Shown piece after piece: positions 24,767 to 33,275 of a stretch of 64,000 nucleotides of DNA. How positions within the stretch are numbered: the stretch's first letter is position 1; every line of letters begins with the position of its first letter. Position numbers and translations under genes: made by a program. The stretch is from Verrucomicrobiia bacterium (GTDB taxonomy: Bacteria; Verrucomicrobiota; Verrucomicrobiia; Opitutales; Opitutaceae). Under the pieces are notes generated by a model that did no database searches, was not told the origin of the DNA, and worked only from the letters and a program-made list of their open reading frames with translations. Where the stretch lies: the NCBI GenBank assembly GCA_011525695.1, contig WYBX01000065.1:1-64000 (forward strand), given 5' to 3'.

Positions 24767-27253
24767 ATGCCGTCATTCCTGTTTGATCCGCGTCGCCTTC
24801 CCTGGTGCACGGGCTTCGCCCTGGTGCTCTGCGCCACCGCCCTTTCCGCGGCCCTCCCGGAAAGCTTTGTCACGTCAAACGGTATCCGGATGGTCCTTAT
24901 CCGCGGTGGAAGCTTCCGGATGGGCAACGAACTGCCGACCGACGCCACCACGCTCGGCCAGCAGGGAAAGGTGTTCACCCATGGCGGCGAGGACGAGCGA
25001 CCCGTGCGGCGCGTGACGATCTCCTACGATTTCTACATTTCGGAAACCGAGGTGCTCGCCAGCCAGTTCACGAAGTACCAGGAGGACCATGAAGGCACGA
25101 GCCACTTCTTCCCTTACGCCACCGGGATCAGCTGGGAGGATGCGGTCGGGTTTGCGGCGTGGATGACCCGCAACGAGGACCAGGGTTACCGCGACGAGGT
25201 CAATCAGCTCCTGCCGGCGAAGTCGGATCAATCCGGCGGTGCCGAGGGCAGCCGGGATCACGTCTTCCGGCTGCCGACGGAGGCGGAATGGGAATACGTG
25301 GCGCGGGCCGGATCGGCGGGACATTTTTCATCCGGCGACCTGCCGCCCGCCAGCGGCGAGCCGAATGCCTGGGGCGTGAAGAACCTGCACACCGATGCGA
25401 TGGAGTGGGTGCACGACTGGTACGGCGATTATCCGGATGCCGACGAGACTGACCCGGTCAGCCCGGCCAGCGGGATCGTGCGCGTGGTGCGGGGCGGTGG
25501 TTTGAACATGCCGTACCACGATTTTTCCGAGAAGTACAAGAACGACGGCCGGATGCCCTTCTTCCGCCGCTCGGCCAACCGCGCCGGTGCGCCGCCGGAC
25601 TGGCGCGGCCGCCACAACATTGGTTTCCGGATCGTCGCGGCGGTGCTGCCGCCCACGCCGCCGCGCGCCGCCGGGCCACAATCACCCATGCAATTTGTCC
25701 GCCAGCAGAACCCATGGGTGGGAAGCGGCCCGGACCCGCGGCGCCCGTGGTACCGCGTTCGCGAGGCGCTGCCCATACCGCCTTCGAATGCGGAGAATCC
25801 AGCCATCGCCGCTGCGGGCCTGCACCCCACTGTGCACGGCAAGAATCACAATCCCGCCCTTGCGGTCGCCCCCAATGGCGATCTGCTCGCCACGTATTTT
25901 TCGGCCTCCGCGCCGGAGTATGAGGATCTCACGGATGTCGCGATCATCGGCACGCGGCTGCGGTTCGGCGCCGAGCAGTGGGACCTGCCCGGCCCCTTCT
26001 TTGACATTCCCGGGGCAAAGGATATCGGGCCGGTGCTCACTCGCGAGGGCAATCGGATCTTCTTTGCCTGCGGTGGTGGGGGCCTCGATGGGATCGTTTT
26101 CCGCTGGCAGAGCTCCGACGACAATGGCGCCACCTGGAGTCCCATTCATCTGCCGGTGATTATCGGACGGCGCGGCGATTATTTCCCGCAGCCAATCAGC
26201 AATTTTCTGCGCGGAGCGGACCGAACGCTCTATCTTCCGGCCGACGGTTCCGGCGGAAACTCATTCCTCTGGGCCAGTCGCGACGATGGCATCACGTGGC
26301 ACGACACGGGTGGCCGGACCGGCGGACGGCACACGGTGTTCGTCAATCGGCGCGACGGCGCGATTCTCGGCTATGGGGGCAAGGCGAGTGACATCGATGG
26401 CTACATGCCGAAGTCGATCTCGCGCGACGGCGGGCGCACGTGGGAAGTGAGTCCCACCCGATTTCCGTTTTTGGGGCCCGGCGGGCAAAAACCCTCGCTG
26501 ATCCGGCTGGCAAGCGGGCGGCTCTTCTACGCGGGAGACTGGTTGAACGCGGCCGGCGAGCAGCCGCCGGGGATCAACCGCACGGGCGCATTCGTCGCGC
26601 TTTCGAACGACGAGGGGGAGACCTGGATCATCAAGGATCTGCCCGGCCTTACGGCGCATGATCGCTGGCTGTTTCGTGACCGCCCTGGGTACCGTCCAAG
26701 TCCACTGAAGGATGGCACGCTTGGCTACTGCATGGCGGCTCAGGGGCCGAACGGGCTCATTCATCTCCTGAACAGCGGGACCCAGCCCCCGCTGCATTTC
26801 GAACTGAACGAGGCGTGGATTCTCGATCGCGCCGCGGGAATCACGACGGCGGTGGCGCCGGCGAGCGGCGATGCCCGCACGACGCGCGAAACTCACGCGA
26901 ACGGCTCGCCGAAGACGGAATGGAGTGTCCGTTCCGATGGGGCGGGCCGACCGCTGCTGCACGGCGGGGAGACGCACTGGTACGCGTCAGGGCAGAAAGA
27001 ATACAGTGTCACGTGGGCTGACGGGCGGAAGCGCGGCCGGGAGTCGTACTGGGATGCGCAGGGTCGGCTGGTCTGGGAGCGGGACCATCGTGCCGATGGT
27101 ACCAGCGTATGGACGCAGTTCCGTCCGGATGGCACGAAGCGGCGCGAATCAATCTGGCGCGGGCTGCGTTGCGATGGCGTGGCGCGGGAGTGGGACCGCG
27201 ACGGACGGCTGGTGGCCGAGCACGAGTTCAAGGATGGTGAGCTAATCCGCTGA
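24767..27253 (+). CDS. Secreted FGE-like + sialidase-like propeller + MORN/YwqK-like fusion
   Basis: An 828-residue protein (start 24767, MPSFLFDPRRLPWCTGFALV, signal peptide ending ALSAALP; ATG 24746 is an alternative). Residues about 25-290 are a formylglycine-generating-enzyme/SUMF1 domain (MVLIRGGSFRMGNELP, LPTEAEWEYVARAGSAGHF, DAMEWVHDWYGD, RVVRGGGLN, NIGFRIVA). This domain has no cysteine at all, so it cannot use the copper/cysteine chemistry of true FGE. Residues about 310-680 form a sialidase-like propeller with four Asp boxes (SSDDNGATW, SRDDGITW, SRDGGRTW, SNDEGETW). The last ~110 residues carry short G-x-x-x-x-Y/W repeats of MORN/YwqK type (THWYASGQKEYSVTWADGRK). Function unknown, probably glycan binding or cleavage. 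Confidence 0.85.
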   Translation: MPSFLFDPRRLPWCTGFALVLCATALSAALPESFVTSNGIRMVLIRGGSFRMGNELPTDATTLGQQGKVFTHGGEDERPVRRVTISYDFYISETEVLASQFTKYQEDHEGTSHFFPYATGISWEDAVGFAAWMTRNEDQGYRDEVNQLLPAKSDQSGGAEGSRDHVFRLPTEAEWEYVARAGSAGHFSSGDLPPASGEPNAWGVKNLHTDAMEWVHDWYGDYPDADETDPVSPASGIVRVVRGGGLNMPYHDFSEKYKNDGRMPFFRRSANRAGAPPDWRGRHNIGFRIVAAVLPPTPPRAAGPQSPMQFVRQQNPWVGSGPDPRRPWYRVREALPIPPSNAENPAIAAAGLHPTVHGKNHNPALAVAPNGDLLATYFSASAPEYEDLTDVAIIGTRLRFGAEQWDLPGPFFDIPGAKDIGPVLTREGNRIFFACGGGGLDGIVFRWQSSDDNGATWSPIHLPVIIGRRGDYFPQPISNFLRGADRTLYLPADGSGGNSFLWASRDDGITWHDTGGRTGGRHTVFVNRRDGAILGYGGKASDIDGYMPKSISRDGGRTWEVSPTRFPFLGPGGQKPSLIRLASGRLFYAGDWLNAAGEQPPGINRTGAFVALSNDEGETWIIKDLPGLTAHDRWLFRDRPGYRPSPLKDGTLGYCMAAQGPNGLIHLLNSGTQPPLHFELNEAWILDRAAGITTAVAPASGDARTTRETHANGSPKTEWSVRSDGAGRPLLHGGETHWYASGQKEYSVTWADGRKRGRESYWDAQGRLVWERDHRADGTSVWTQFRPDGTKRRESIWRGLRCDGVAREWDRDGRLVAEHEFKDGELIR

Positions 27254-27268
27254 AACGGGGGCGGGCGT

Positions 27269-27289
27269 GGGCGCAGCGAGCCTGCGCTC
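27269..27289. terminator. Hairpin between convergent genes
   Basis: GCGCAG (27271-27276) and CTGCGC (27282-27287) form a stem with a five-base loop, extended by a G-U and a G-C pair. It sits in the 67-base gap between two convergent genes and could end transcription from both sides, although no strong T-run follows. Confidence 0.45.
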
Positions 27290-27320
27290 CTTCGTAAACG
27301 GGTTCCTGCTCCGCTGGCGA

Positions 27321-28517
27321 TCAGTGCGGCGGATCCGCGGAGGTTGCGGCGCGGACGGACTCCAGCTGCGGCCGCACGCGATCGAGCCAGGCGAATGCTT
27401 CGTCCTGCATGGCTGCATTAAAGGTGTGCGGCACGTCCCAGAGCCTGGTCACCAACTGGTCCGCCTTGCCCTGCGCAGACCAGACTCGGCGCATTTTCGC
27501 ATACGCAGCTTCCACGCCAGCAACTGGGAAAAGACGATCCTGGCGACCGTTGAAGAACACAACGGGCTTTGGGCAGGCGATGCTCGCGACGTCGGGGAAG
27601 TCGAGCGAGTCGAGCAATCCTGGGTGAACCATGTTGTAGGCCGAGCTGCCGCGGGTCTGATTATTTCCCGGCACCATGAGCTGATCGACGGTGCTCATCC
27701 AGCAAACCGCGACGGCGGCGGCGATCCTATCGGACAATGCGGCGACCTGCCACGCCCGGAAACCACCCATCGACCAGCCCATGGCCGCGATTCGCGTTGG
27801 CTCGATCATCGGCTGCTGCGCCAGAAATTCTGCTGCACGCAGATCTTCCCAGGCCATGAGCCCCGCCAGCGACATCCCGAGGTGCAGGAGATTCGCCGCC
27901 AGTTTCTGCTGGCCGTCATAACCGCCGCCGCCGCGGTCCGACCAGTTGAGCGCATCGGTCGCGAAACAAACGTAACCCCGCTGCGCAAGTTCATCCCCGA
28001 GGAATCTCCCCTCGTAATTCTGGTCCACCCATGCTTGTGCGGACTCAACCTTCCCGGGCGCGATGCCCCACGGTCGAATCACCTTTTCCTTCCCAATGTC
28101 GAAGCGTGCGCCGTGGTCGTGCAGCAGGAGGACGGCGGGAAACGGACCTGTTCCCTTGGGGATGGTGAGGTAGGCGAGCACCCGGCTGTCGCGCGTGAGA
28201 TTGAAGGCCAACTTGCGCGCGAGGTGGCTGCCGCGATCCTCTTCGTCGAGGACCGTCATGTCCCAGGGAGCGTCCGGAGGACTCGCGAGCAGGCACGACA
28301 TGACCTTGGCTCGCGCCTGCCGGCGCCATGCATCGAAGTCAGGAAAGGTTTCGGCCCGCCACGCGAGCTGGTGCGCCGTTCGCGCGATGACTTGGCGTGT
28401 GAACACGGGCAAGTTGTCGACCACGCCTTCCGTCTGATGGTCCGTTTGCCCGATGGAAGTGGCGCAGTCGAAGGCCGCCAATCCAGCGAGGATCGCGTAC
28501 CTAAGGTATGTACACAT
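27321..28517 (-). CDS. Secreted alpha/beta hydrolase (dienelactone-hydrolase/acetyl-esterase type)
   Basis: A 398-residue protein. I place the start at 28517 (MCTYLRYAILAGLAAFDCAT), which gives a hydrophobic signal and overlaps the last 17 bases of the upstream propeller gene in another frame; the frame is open far upstream but only as antisense-like sequence. Visible: LLLHDHGARFD (oxyanion region), a nucleophile elbow AAMGWSMGGFRAWQ (Ser), and the late FFNGRQDRLFP (Asp) and WDVPHTFN (His). This is the arrangement of the large esterases of family AB-hydrolase 7 and acetyl-xylan-esterase relatives. Probably removes acyl groups from glycans handled by the adjacent protein. Confidence 0.82.
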   Translation of the reverse strand: MCTYLRYAILAGLAAFDCATSIGQTDHQTEGVVDNLPVFTRQVIARTAHQLAWRAETFPDFDAWRRQARAKVMSCLLASPPDAPWDMTVLDEEDRGSHLARKLAFNLTRDSRVLAYLTIPKGTGPFPAVLLLHDHGARFDIGKEKVIRPWGIAPGKVESAQAWVDQNYEGRFLGDELAQRGYVCFATDALNWSDRGGGGYDGQQKLAANLLHLGMSLAGLMAWEDLRAAEFLAQQPMIEPTRIAAMGWSMGGFRAWQVAALSDRIAAAVAVCWMSTVDQLMVPGNNQTRGSSAYNMVHPGLLDSLDFPDVASIACPKPVVFFNGRQDRLFPVAGVEAAYAKMRRVWSAQGKADQLVTRLWDVPHTFNAAMQDEAFAWLDRVRPQLESVRAATSADPPH

Positions 28518-29904
28518 GGATGTAACGAAGCGCGATCGCATCACCGTGCGGTTCGGCGGCGAGAAGATCGAGGTCTTGCGACGGGGCCGACCCGCCCCGG
28601 GACGCGTTGGTGAAGAAGAAGCCATGAGGCGGCGGGCGAACCAATGGCAGGTGGACGGGCAAAGCCGAAGCCTTCGCGCTGAGATCCAGTTCTTGGAGAA
28701 ACAATCCAAACTCATCTCCCGGCGTCGGCGAGATGAGAACCGCGACCAGTCGTCCATCCGGCAATTCATGGAGGCGGCCGCTGGTGAAATGCCGGTCGCC
28801 GGGTGGCTGGAGGGGAACTTCGCGGCGGGCGATTTGCTCCTGGGCAATGACGCGGCCGCGATCGACGACCGCATGCATCACGGACTCCACGTTGGACCGT
28901 CCCGGGAAGAACCGTTCGCCCAGAAATCCATGGTCGAAGGTGCGCCGCACCCATAGCAGGTGCACGCGGCCCTGAGCATCGATTGCCAGGTCGAGATTGA
29001 ACATCCAGCCGGCGGTGCCCTCCACCGTGTCGATCTCCAGCGGTCCACCGAACCTGCCGGAGGCAACGTCCGGCATCCACGTGTAGAACAACCGGCGGAA
29101 CACGTAATCCCAGTCCTGGCCCAGGACCGAATGCTTCGCGGCGCGCCAGACTTCGTTGGGTTCCTTGATGTCGCCAATCGCCAGGATGTGTCCGGCTCCA
29201 TTCCGAAACCCGACGTTGGGATAACAGGCGCGGATTGGAAACACCGGTGGGTAGACCGTGTGCCAGCCTCCGGCAGAGTCCCGCCAGGCGGTGTGGAACG
29301 TGTCCTCGTGATCGATTACCATCATCAGGAGGGATCCGATTGAGGAATCGACGCCGACACTCCGATAGGAATGCTGCGTGAATCGTGCGGGTGGATCCAT
29401 CGCCGGGCGCCAAAGTCGTGCGGCACTGTCGGGTCGCTTCAGATCAAATGCCGCGAGAGCCGGCTGGCAGTGCCATCGGGTCTCACCACTGGCCTCGCGC
29501 CCGCGATCGAGGATTTTCGGATGAATGGAAAGGACCAGCGTTTCGGGATCGAGCAGGACCAGCGGACACGGCTCGCGCTCCGATGCTGCGTGCCCCGCTC
29601 GAACCCTCGACCACCGTCCTTCGGATGGGCGCCGCCACAACTCCCAATGGGTATTGCAGTACGGAACGGCCTCCGGATCGTGCACTGAAATCGAGGCCCA
29701 GACATTGCCGTTCTCCCGAACCAGCATCGGTGCGCCGACGCTCCACATCGGGCTGGAACCGTTGTGAGCCGGCGTGGTTGTCGTCACAATTTCGTCCGAA
29801 ATTACCCGGGCCTCGCGCGTTGCCGCAGCACCCTTCGTTGTGAAGAGGGCGAGCAGCGTGCAGGAGAGGCAAAGCGAGGAGAATCGGCTCGGCGGTGGGG
29901 GCAT
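28501..29904 (-). CDS. Secreted sialidase-like propeller protein
   Basis: A 467-residue protein with a signal peptide (MPPPPSRFSSLCLSCTLLAL, cleavage near GAAA). The rest is beta-rich with repeated blade patterns such as ISVHDPEAVPYCNTHWELWR, VDSSIGSLLMMVIDHEDTFH, GHILAIGDIKEPNEVWRA and LDLAIDAQGRVHLLWVRR. Asp boxes are degenerate, so membership of a specific GH or PL family is unclear. It precedes and overlaps an esterase gene, and a direct-repeat motif lies 65 bases upstream. Likely acts on or binds a carbohydrate in the periplasm. Confidence 0.7.
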   Translation of the reverse strand: MPPPPSRFSSLCLSCTLLALFTTKGAAATREARVISDEIVTTTTPAHNGSSPMWSVGAPMLVRENGNVWASISVHDPEAVPYCNTHWELWRRPSEGRWSRVRAGHAASEREPCPLVLLDPETLVLSIHPKILDRGREASGETRWHCQPALAAFDLKRPDSAARLWRPAMDPPARFTQHSYRSVGVDSSIGSLLMMVIDHEDTFHTAWRDSAGGWHTVYPPVFPIRACYPNVGFRNGAGHILAIGDIKEPNEVWRAAKHSVLGQDWDYVFRRLFYTWMPDVASGRFGGPLEIDTVEGTAGWMFNLDLAIDAQGRVHLLWVRRTFDHGFLGERFFPGRSNVESVMHAVVDRGRVIAQEQIARREVPLQPPGDRHFTSGRLHELPDGRLVAVLISPTPGDEFGLFLQELDLSAKASALPVHLPLVRPPPHGFFFTNASRGGSAPSQDLDLLAAEPHGDAIALRYIHVYIP

Positions 29905-29968
29905 GGGTCGGGAGAGAGCTTGGATGCCGATGGCCGAGACAGCTCCCGAAACGCGATCACGGAAAGTG

Positions 29969-29985
29969 TGAAATAGCTGAAAATC
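29969..29985 (-). promoter_or_regulatory. 17-bp direct-repeat motif, instance B
   Basis: The minus strand reads GATTTTCAGCTATTTCA: two TTTCA units 9 bases apart, 65 bases upstream of the propeller-esterase pair. Confidence 0.6.
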
Positions 29986-30041
29986 GCCAATCCGAAAACG
30001 ACTGTGTTCTTATTCATGTACCTGCGCGGCAGTCGGTCGCG

Positions 30042-30081
30042 AAGCCAGCGTTGTGTGTCGATCGACACACAACGCTGGCTT
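30042..30081. repeat. Perfect 40-bp palindrome upstream of the PaaX-like gene
   Basis: The left half AAGCCAGCGTTGTGTGTCGA is followed directly by its exact reverse complement. There is no spacer between the halves. It ends 33 bases before the ATG of the PaaX-like gene. A near copy lies 15 bases after that gene's stop. Confidence 0.9.
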
Positions 30082-30114
30082 GCAGGTCCCGGACGAAACG
30101 ATTGTATCTCAGTG

Positions 30115-30885
30115 ATGGCAACCCCGGTCGGGCCGTCGCTACAGCTCCTTTTCATCATGGCTGACGCGCTTGCGGAGGTCTCCATCCTGACGGCCGAAGC
30201 GGTTTGGAACCGGTGGTTCAGTTCGCAACGTTTCCACCGGAAACTCGCGCAGTTCGAGTCCAATGGCTGGATCGAACGCAGGCCTGTTGAAGGCAGCCTG
30301 GAAAGAGCCTTGCGACTTACAGCGGCAGGTCGGGAAATCGCGCTCGGGGGCCGCGATCCCGAGGCGAATTGGACGCGGAAGTGGGATGGCCGCTGGCGGC
30401 TGGTGCTTTTTGACATTCCTGAGAGCCAACGCAAAGTCCGCGCCCGGTTGTGTCGCGGTTTGCATCAGTTGGGATTCGGGTATCTCCAGAACAGTGTCTG
30501 GATAAGCCCAGATCCGCCCGTGAGAATCAGCGAGATGCTGCGTGGTCTGAAGTTGAATGTGGAGCAGTTGACGTTGATGGAGGCACGTCCCTGTGGAGGA
30601 GAATCGAATGTGGATTTGGTGAAGGGCGCCTGGGATTTCCCACGGATCAACCGCAATTACGATGTGTACCTGGAGGTGCTTGACGGCCAGCCGCGCCGCA
30701 CGAGAGGGATCTCGTGGAACAGATGGATCGAAGTGGAATGGAAGGCTTGGAATCGGGCGCTCGGAGGTGACCCGCTGTTGCCGGCGGCGCTGTTGCCGGA
30801 GGATTATCGCGGGTGCGAGGCTTGGAAGCGGCGAACGGGAATCCTGCGGAAGGTTTTCGCGGCGCCCACTGGCGGAGATGTGTGA
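30115..30885 (+). CDS. PaaX-family protein with Cas2-like central domain, flanked by palindromes
   Basis: A 256-residue protein. I choose ATG 30115 (MATPVGPSLQLLFIMADALA); ATG 30157 is possible, while the open frame further upstream merely reads through the palindrome. Residues 1-80 look like a winged helix (FHRKLAQFESNGWIERRPVE, LRLTAAGREIALGG). Residues about 90-170 carry the signature of the PaaX/Cas2-like fold: KWDGRWRLVLFDIPESQRKV, LHQLGFGYLQNSVWISPDP. The C-terminal region resembles the PaaX C-domain. PaaX itself represses phenylacetate catabolism, but no paa gene is present here. The gene forms a compact unit with two palindromes (30042-30938), so it may regulate, process or move those repeats. 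Both neighbouring genes lie on the other strand. Confidence 0.8.
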   Translation: MATPVGPSLQLLFIMADALAEVSILTAEAVWNRWFSSQRFHRKLAQFESNGWIERRPVEGSLERALRLTAAGREIALGGRDPEANWTRKWDGRWRLVLFDIPESQRKVRARLCRGLHQLGFGYLQNSVWISPDPPVRISEMLRGLKLNVEQLTLMEARPCGGESNVDLVKGAWDFPRINRNYDVYLEVLDGQPRRTRGISWNRWIEVEWKAWNRALGGDPLLPAALLPEDYRGCEAWKRRTGILRKVFAAPTGGDV

Positions 30886-30900
30886 GGCGCGGCACGGCAA

Positions 30901-30938
30901 AGCCAGCGTTTTGTGTCGATCGACACAAAACGCTGGCT
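30901..30938. repeat. Perfect 38-bp palindrome downstream of the PaaX-like gene
   Basis: The left half AGCCAGCGTTTTGTGTCGA is followed directly by its exact reverse complement. Compared with the upstream copy, one G-C pair has become a T-A pair in both arms, so symmetry is kept. The eight bases GCGCGGCA also occur shortly before both copies. Confidence 0.9.
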
Positions 30939-31062
30939 CGGAAAATACGTCGAGGCCGGGCCGATACAGGAGGGCGGATGGGAGATATGGCAGATCCCTT
31001 GAACGCCGTTGAAGCCGATGGACGCTGAGGAGCCATTCAGGGCTGCCAACGCCTCGATCCGG

Positions 31063-31998
31063 CTATTTCCGCAGGAACTCCAGCACCTGAGCTGCGATAT
31101 CCTCGGTGCGGAGGCCAAACCATTTCAGCATTTCCTCATTGGTGCCGGACCGACCGAAGGTGTCGCGCACGCCAATTCGCTTCAGCTTCACGGGGCATTC
31201 CTCGGAGAGCACCTCGGCCACGGCGGAACCGAGTCCGCCAATGATGTTGTGGTTGTCCACCGTGACGATCCGTCCGGTCTCCTGAGCGGCCTGCACGATC
31301 GCCTCACGGTCGATCGGCTTGAGCGAACTCATGTTGATGACCCGCGCCTGGACGCCCTGCTTCGCGAGGGCCTCGGCGGCCTCGAGGGTGTTGCCCATGA
31401 GGTCGCCATAACCGATCAGGGTGACGTCCGTGCCCTGGCGCAGCGTGATGCTGCGGCCCAGTTCGAACTTGTAGCCTTCGGGCACCAGCTGCGGCGTGGG
31501 ATCGCGGCCGACCCGGACATACATCGGGCCTTTATGGGCGGCGGCGTAACGAAGGATGCTGGCTGTCTCCGCGGCGTCGGCGCCCTGCACGACCGTCATG
31601 TGCGCCATGGACCGCATGATGCCGATGTCCTCGAGCGACTGATGGGTTGCGCCGTTCTTGCCCACGAAGAGTCCCGCGTACAGGCCGAGAATCTTGACGT
31701 TGAGGTTCGGCAGAGCGATGGAGGCCATCACCTGATCGCAGGCGCGACGGCTGCAGAAGACGCAGATGGTCGAGGCGAAACAGGTGAAACCGACCGTGCT
31801 CAGGCCGCCGGCTATGCTCATCAGGTTCTGCTCGGCGATGCCGACCTGCACGAAACGCTCGGGGAAGCGGTTCTTGAAAGCGACGGTCTTGCCCGGCGTG
31901 CAGAAATCCGCATCGAGGAGGACGATGTTGGGATCGGATTCACCCAGCTCGGCCAGGGTGGAACCAAGGATATCCCGGGGTGCAAGTTGGGAGGCCAT
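31063..31998 (-). CDS. Transketolase, C-terminal subunit
   Basis: A 311-residue protein covering the pyrimidine-binding and C-terminal domains of transketolase. Visible: LLDADFCTPGKTVAFKNRFP, FVQVGIAEQNLMSIAGGLS with the Glu that activates thiamine diphosphate, FASTICVFCSRRACDQVMAS, and GATHQSLEDIGIMRSMAHMT. It completes the N-terminal subunit encoded just upstream; start and stop share one base (TGATG at 31998-32000). Split transketolases are common in archaea and several bacterial groups and often act in accessory sugar pathways, moving two-carbon units between phosphorylated sugars. Cytoplasmic. Confidence 0.93.
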   Translation of the reverse strand: MASQLAPRDILGSTLAELGESDPNIVLLDADFCTPGKTVAFKNRFPERFVQVGIAEQNLMSIAGGLSTVGFTCFASTICVFCSRRACDQVMASIALPNLNVKILGLYAGLFVGKNGATHQSLEDIGIMRSMAHMTVVQGADAAETASILRYAAAHKGPMYVRVGRDPTPQLVPEGYKFELGRSITLRQGTDVTLIGYGDLMGNTLEAAEALAKQGVQARVINMSSLKPIDREAIVQAAQETGRIVTVDNHNIIGGLGSAVAEVLSEECPVKLKRIGVRDTFGRSGTNEEMLKWFGLRTEDIAAQVLEFLRK

Positions 31999-32873
31999 CA
32001 GTGTAGCTCCTTGGTTTGTGCCACGGCCTGCTCGATCTCGTTCGGCTGGCAGCCCAGTTCCTTGAGGGTGGCGGCGACCTGGGCCTTGGTCATGGAAACG
32101 GAGTGGGCATTGACGGTGTCCTCCACGAAGGACATGCCCCGCCCCTTGACGGTGTGGGCGATGATGATGGTGGGCTTGCCCTTCACGCTGCGGGCCTCAT
32201 CGAGCGCGTGCGCCACCTGGACGACGGAATGGCCATTCACCTCGATGACATGCCAGCCGAAGCTGACCCACTTGTCGTAAACCGGTTCGAGCGGCATGAT
32301 CGACTGCACCCGATCGGTCAGCGCAAACTTGTTGTAGTCGAGAATGGCGACGAGGTTGTCGAGTTTGTGGTTGGGGGCGAACATGGCAGCCTCCCAGATC
32401 TGGCCCTCAGCGGACTCGCCATCGCCAATCATGACATAAACCCGGAATTCCTTGCCTCGCATCCGGGCGCCGATGGCCATTCCGATGCCGGCGGAAAGCC
32501 CCTGACCCAATGGTCCCGAGCTCATCTCGATCCCGGGGCAGAGTCCCAACTCGGGGTGCATCTGCAGCGGGCTGTCAATCTGGTGGAGCGTCGGCAGCAG
32601 GCTGTCCGGAATCCATCCCACCTCGGAAAACGTCGCATACAGGGCAGGGCAGCCGTGGCCCTTGGAAAGGACAAACCGGTCGCGATCCGGCCAGGTGGGA
32701 TCCTTCCGGTCCAAGCGCATTTCGTGGAAGTAGAGAACGGCCAGGATTTCGGCCATCGAGACTGCGCCGCCGGCATGGCCGACGCCCGAACAGGCGATCA
32801 TCTTGACCACGTTGATCCGAACCCGCCGGGCAATGTCTTCCAGCCGAGCAACGTCAATCGCTTTGGAACTCAT
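31998..32873 (-). CDS. Transketolase, N-terminal (thiamine-diphosphate binding) subunit
   Basis: A 291-residue protein, start 32873 (MSSKAIDVARLEDIARRVRI). The conserved histidine motifs are seen in GVGHAGGAVSMAEILAVLYF and RFVLSKGHGCPALYATFSEV, followed by GPLGQGLSAGIGMAIGAR and the diphosphate/metal motif MIGDGESAEGQIWEAAMFA with the usual DYNKF later. It forms the active enzyme with the C-terminal subunit. A direct-repeat motif lies 157 bases upstream, which ties this pair to the same putative control as the glycan genes. Confidence 0.94.
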   Translation of the reverse strand: MSSKAIDVARLEDIARRVRINVVKMIACSGVGHAGGAVSMAEILAVLYFHEMRLDRKDPTWPDRDRFVLSKGHGCPALYATFSEVGWIPDSLLPTLHQIDSPLQMHPELGLCPGIEMSSGPLGQGLSAGIGMAIGARMRGKEFRVYVMIGDGESAEGQIWEAAMFAPNHKLDNLVAILDYNKFALTDRVQSIMPLEPVYDKWVSFGWHVIEVNGHSVVQVAHALDEARSVKGKPTIIIAHTVKGRGMSFVEDTVNAHSVSMTKAQVAATLKELGCQPNEIEQAVAQTKELH

Positions 32874-33029
32874 TGTCTTGGTGTCGAATGACCGACGTTC
32901 TCGTTTCGGTTGTGCAAAGTGCCTTTGGTCGAAGAAGCGTGAATGGATGCGTCTGCCCGGCAACCATCTCGTGAGGTGCAGCGGGCAAAGGCGCTGTGAA
33001 ATGCAAGGGCCAGGTGAACAAAGAAAGTT

Positions 33030-33046
33030 TAAAATAAGCTAAAATA
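33030..33046 (-). promoter_or_regulatory. 17-bp direct-repeat motif, instance C
   Basis: The minus strand reads TATTTTAGCTTATTTTA, 157 bases upstream of the transketolase N-terminal subunit. It keeps the two-unit pattern, with A for C at the end of each unit. Confidence 0.5.
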
Positions 33047-33275
33047 GGCCTGCCGTCCCTTTCGGAGCCACAGGAGGAAACCAGCTGAATGAAATAAACC
33101 CATATCCCTGGTTTTCCAGCATTTTTCATCGCCGGTGCTGTCTGCATCGCCGGTTTGTCGCAACGCGGGAGCCCAACTGACCCGGCTGCCGAACTTCCCG
33201 TTCGGCGCTCCCAAAACGGACCGCATAAGTACACGCAGCGAACGTGAGGGCGAATCATCCGACATGTGGCTAAAT

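Noticed and set aside
30115..30885. Calling the PaaX-like gene a phenylacetate repressor
   Set aside because: No phenylacetate catabolic genes are in the window; only the fold can be claimed.
30901..30938. Treating the 38-bp palindrome as an ordinary terminator
   Set aside because: There is no T-run on either side, no loop spacer, and an almost identical copy lies upstream of the same gene.
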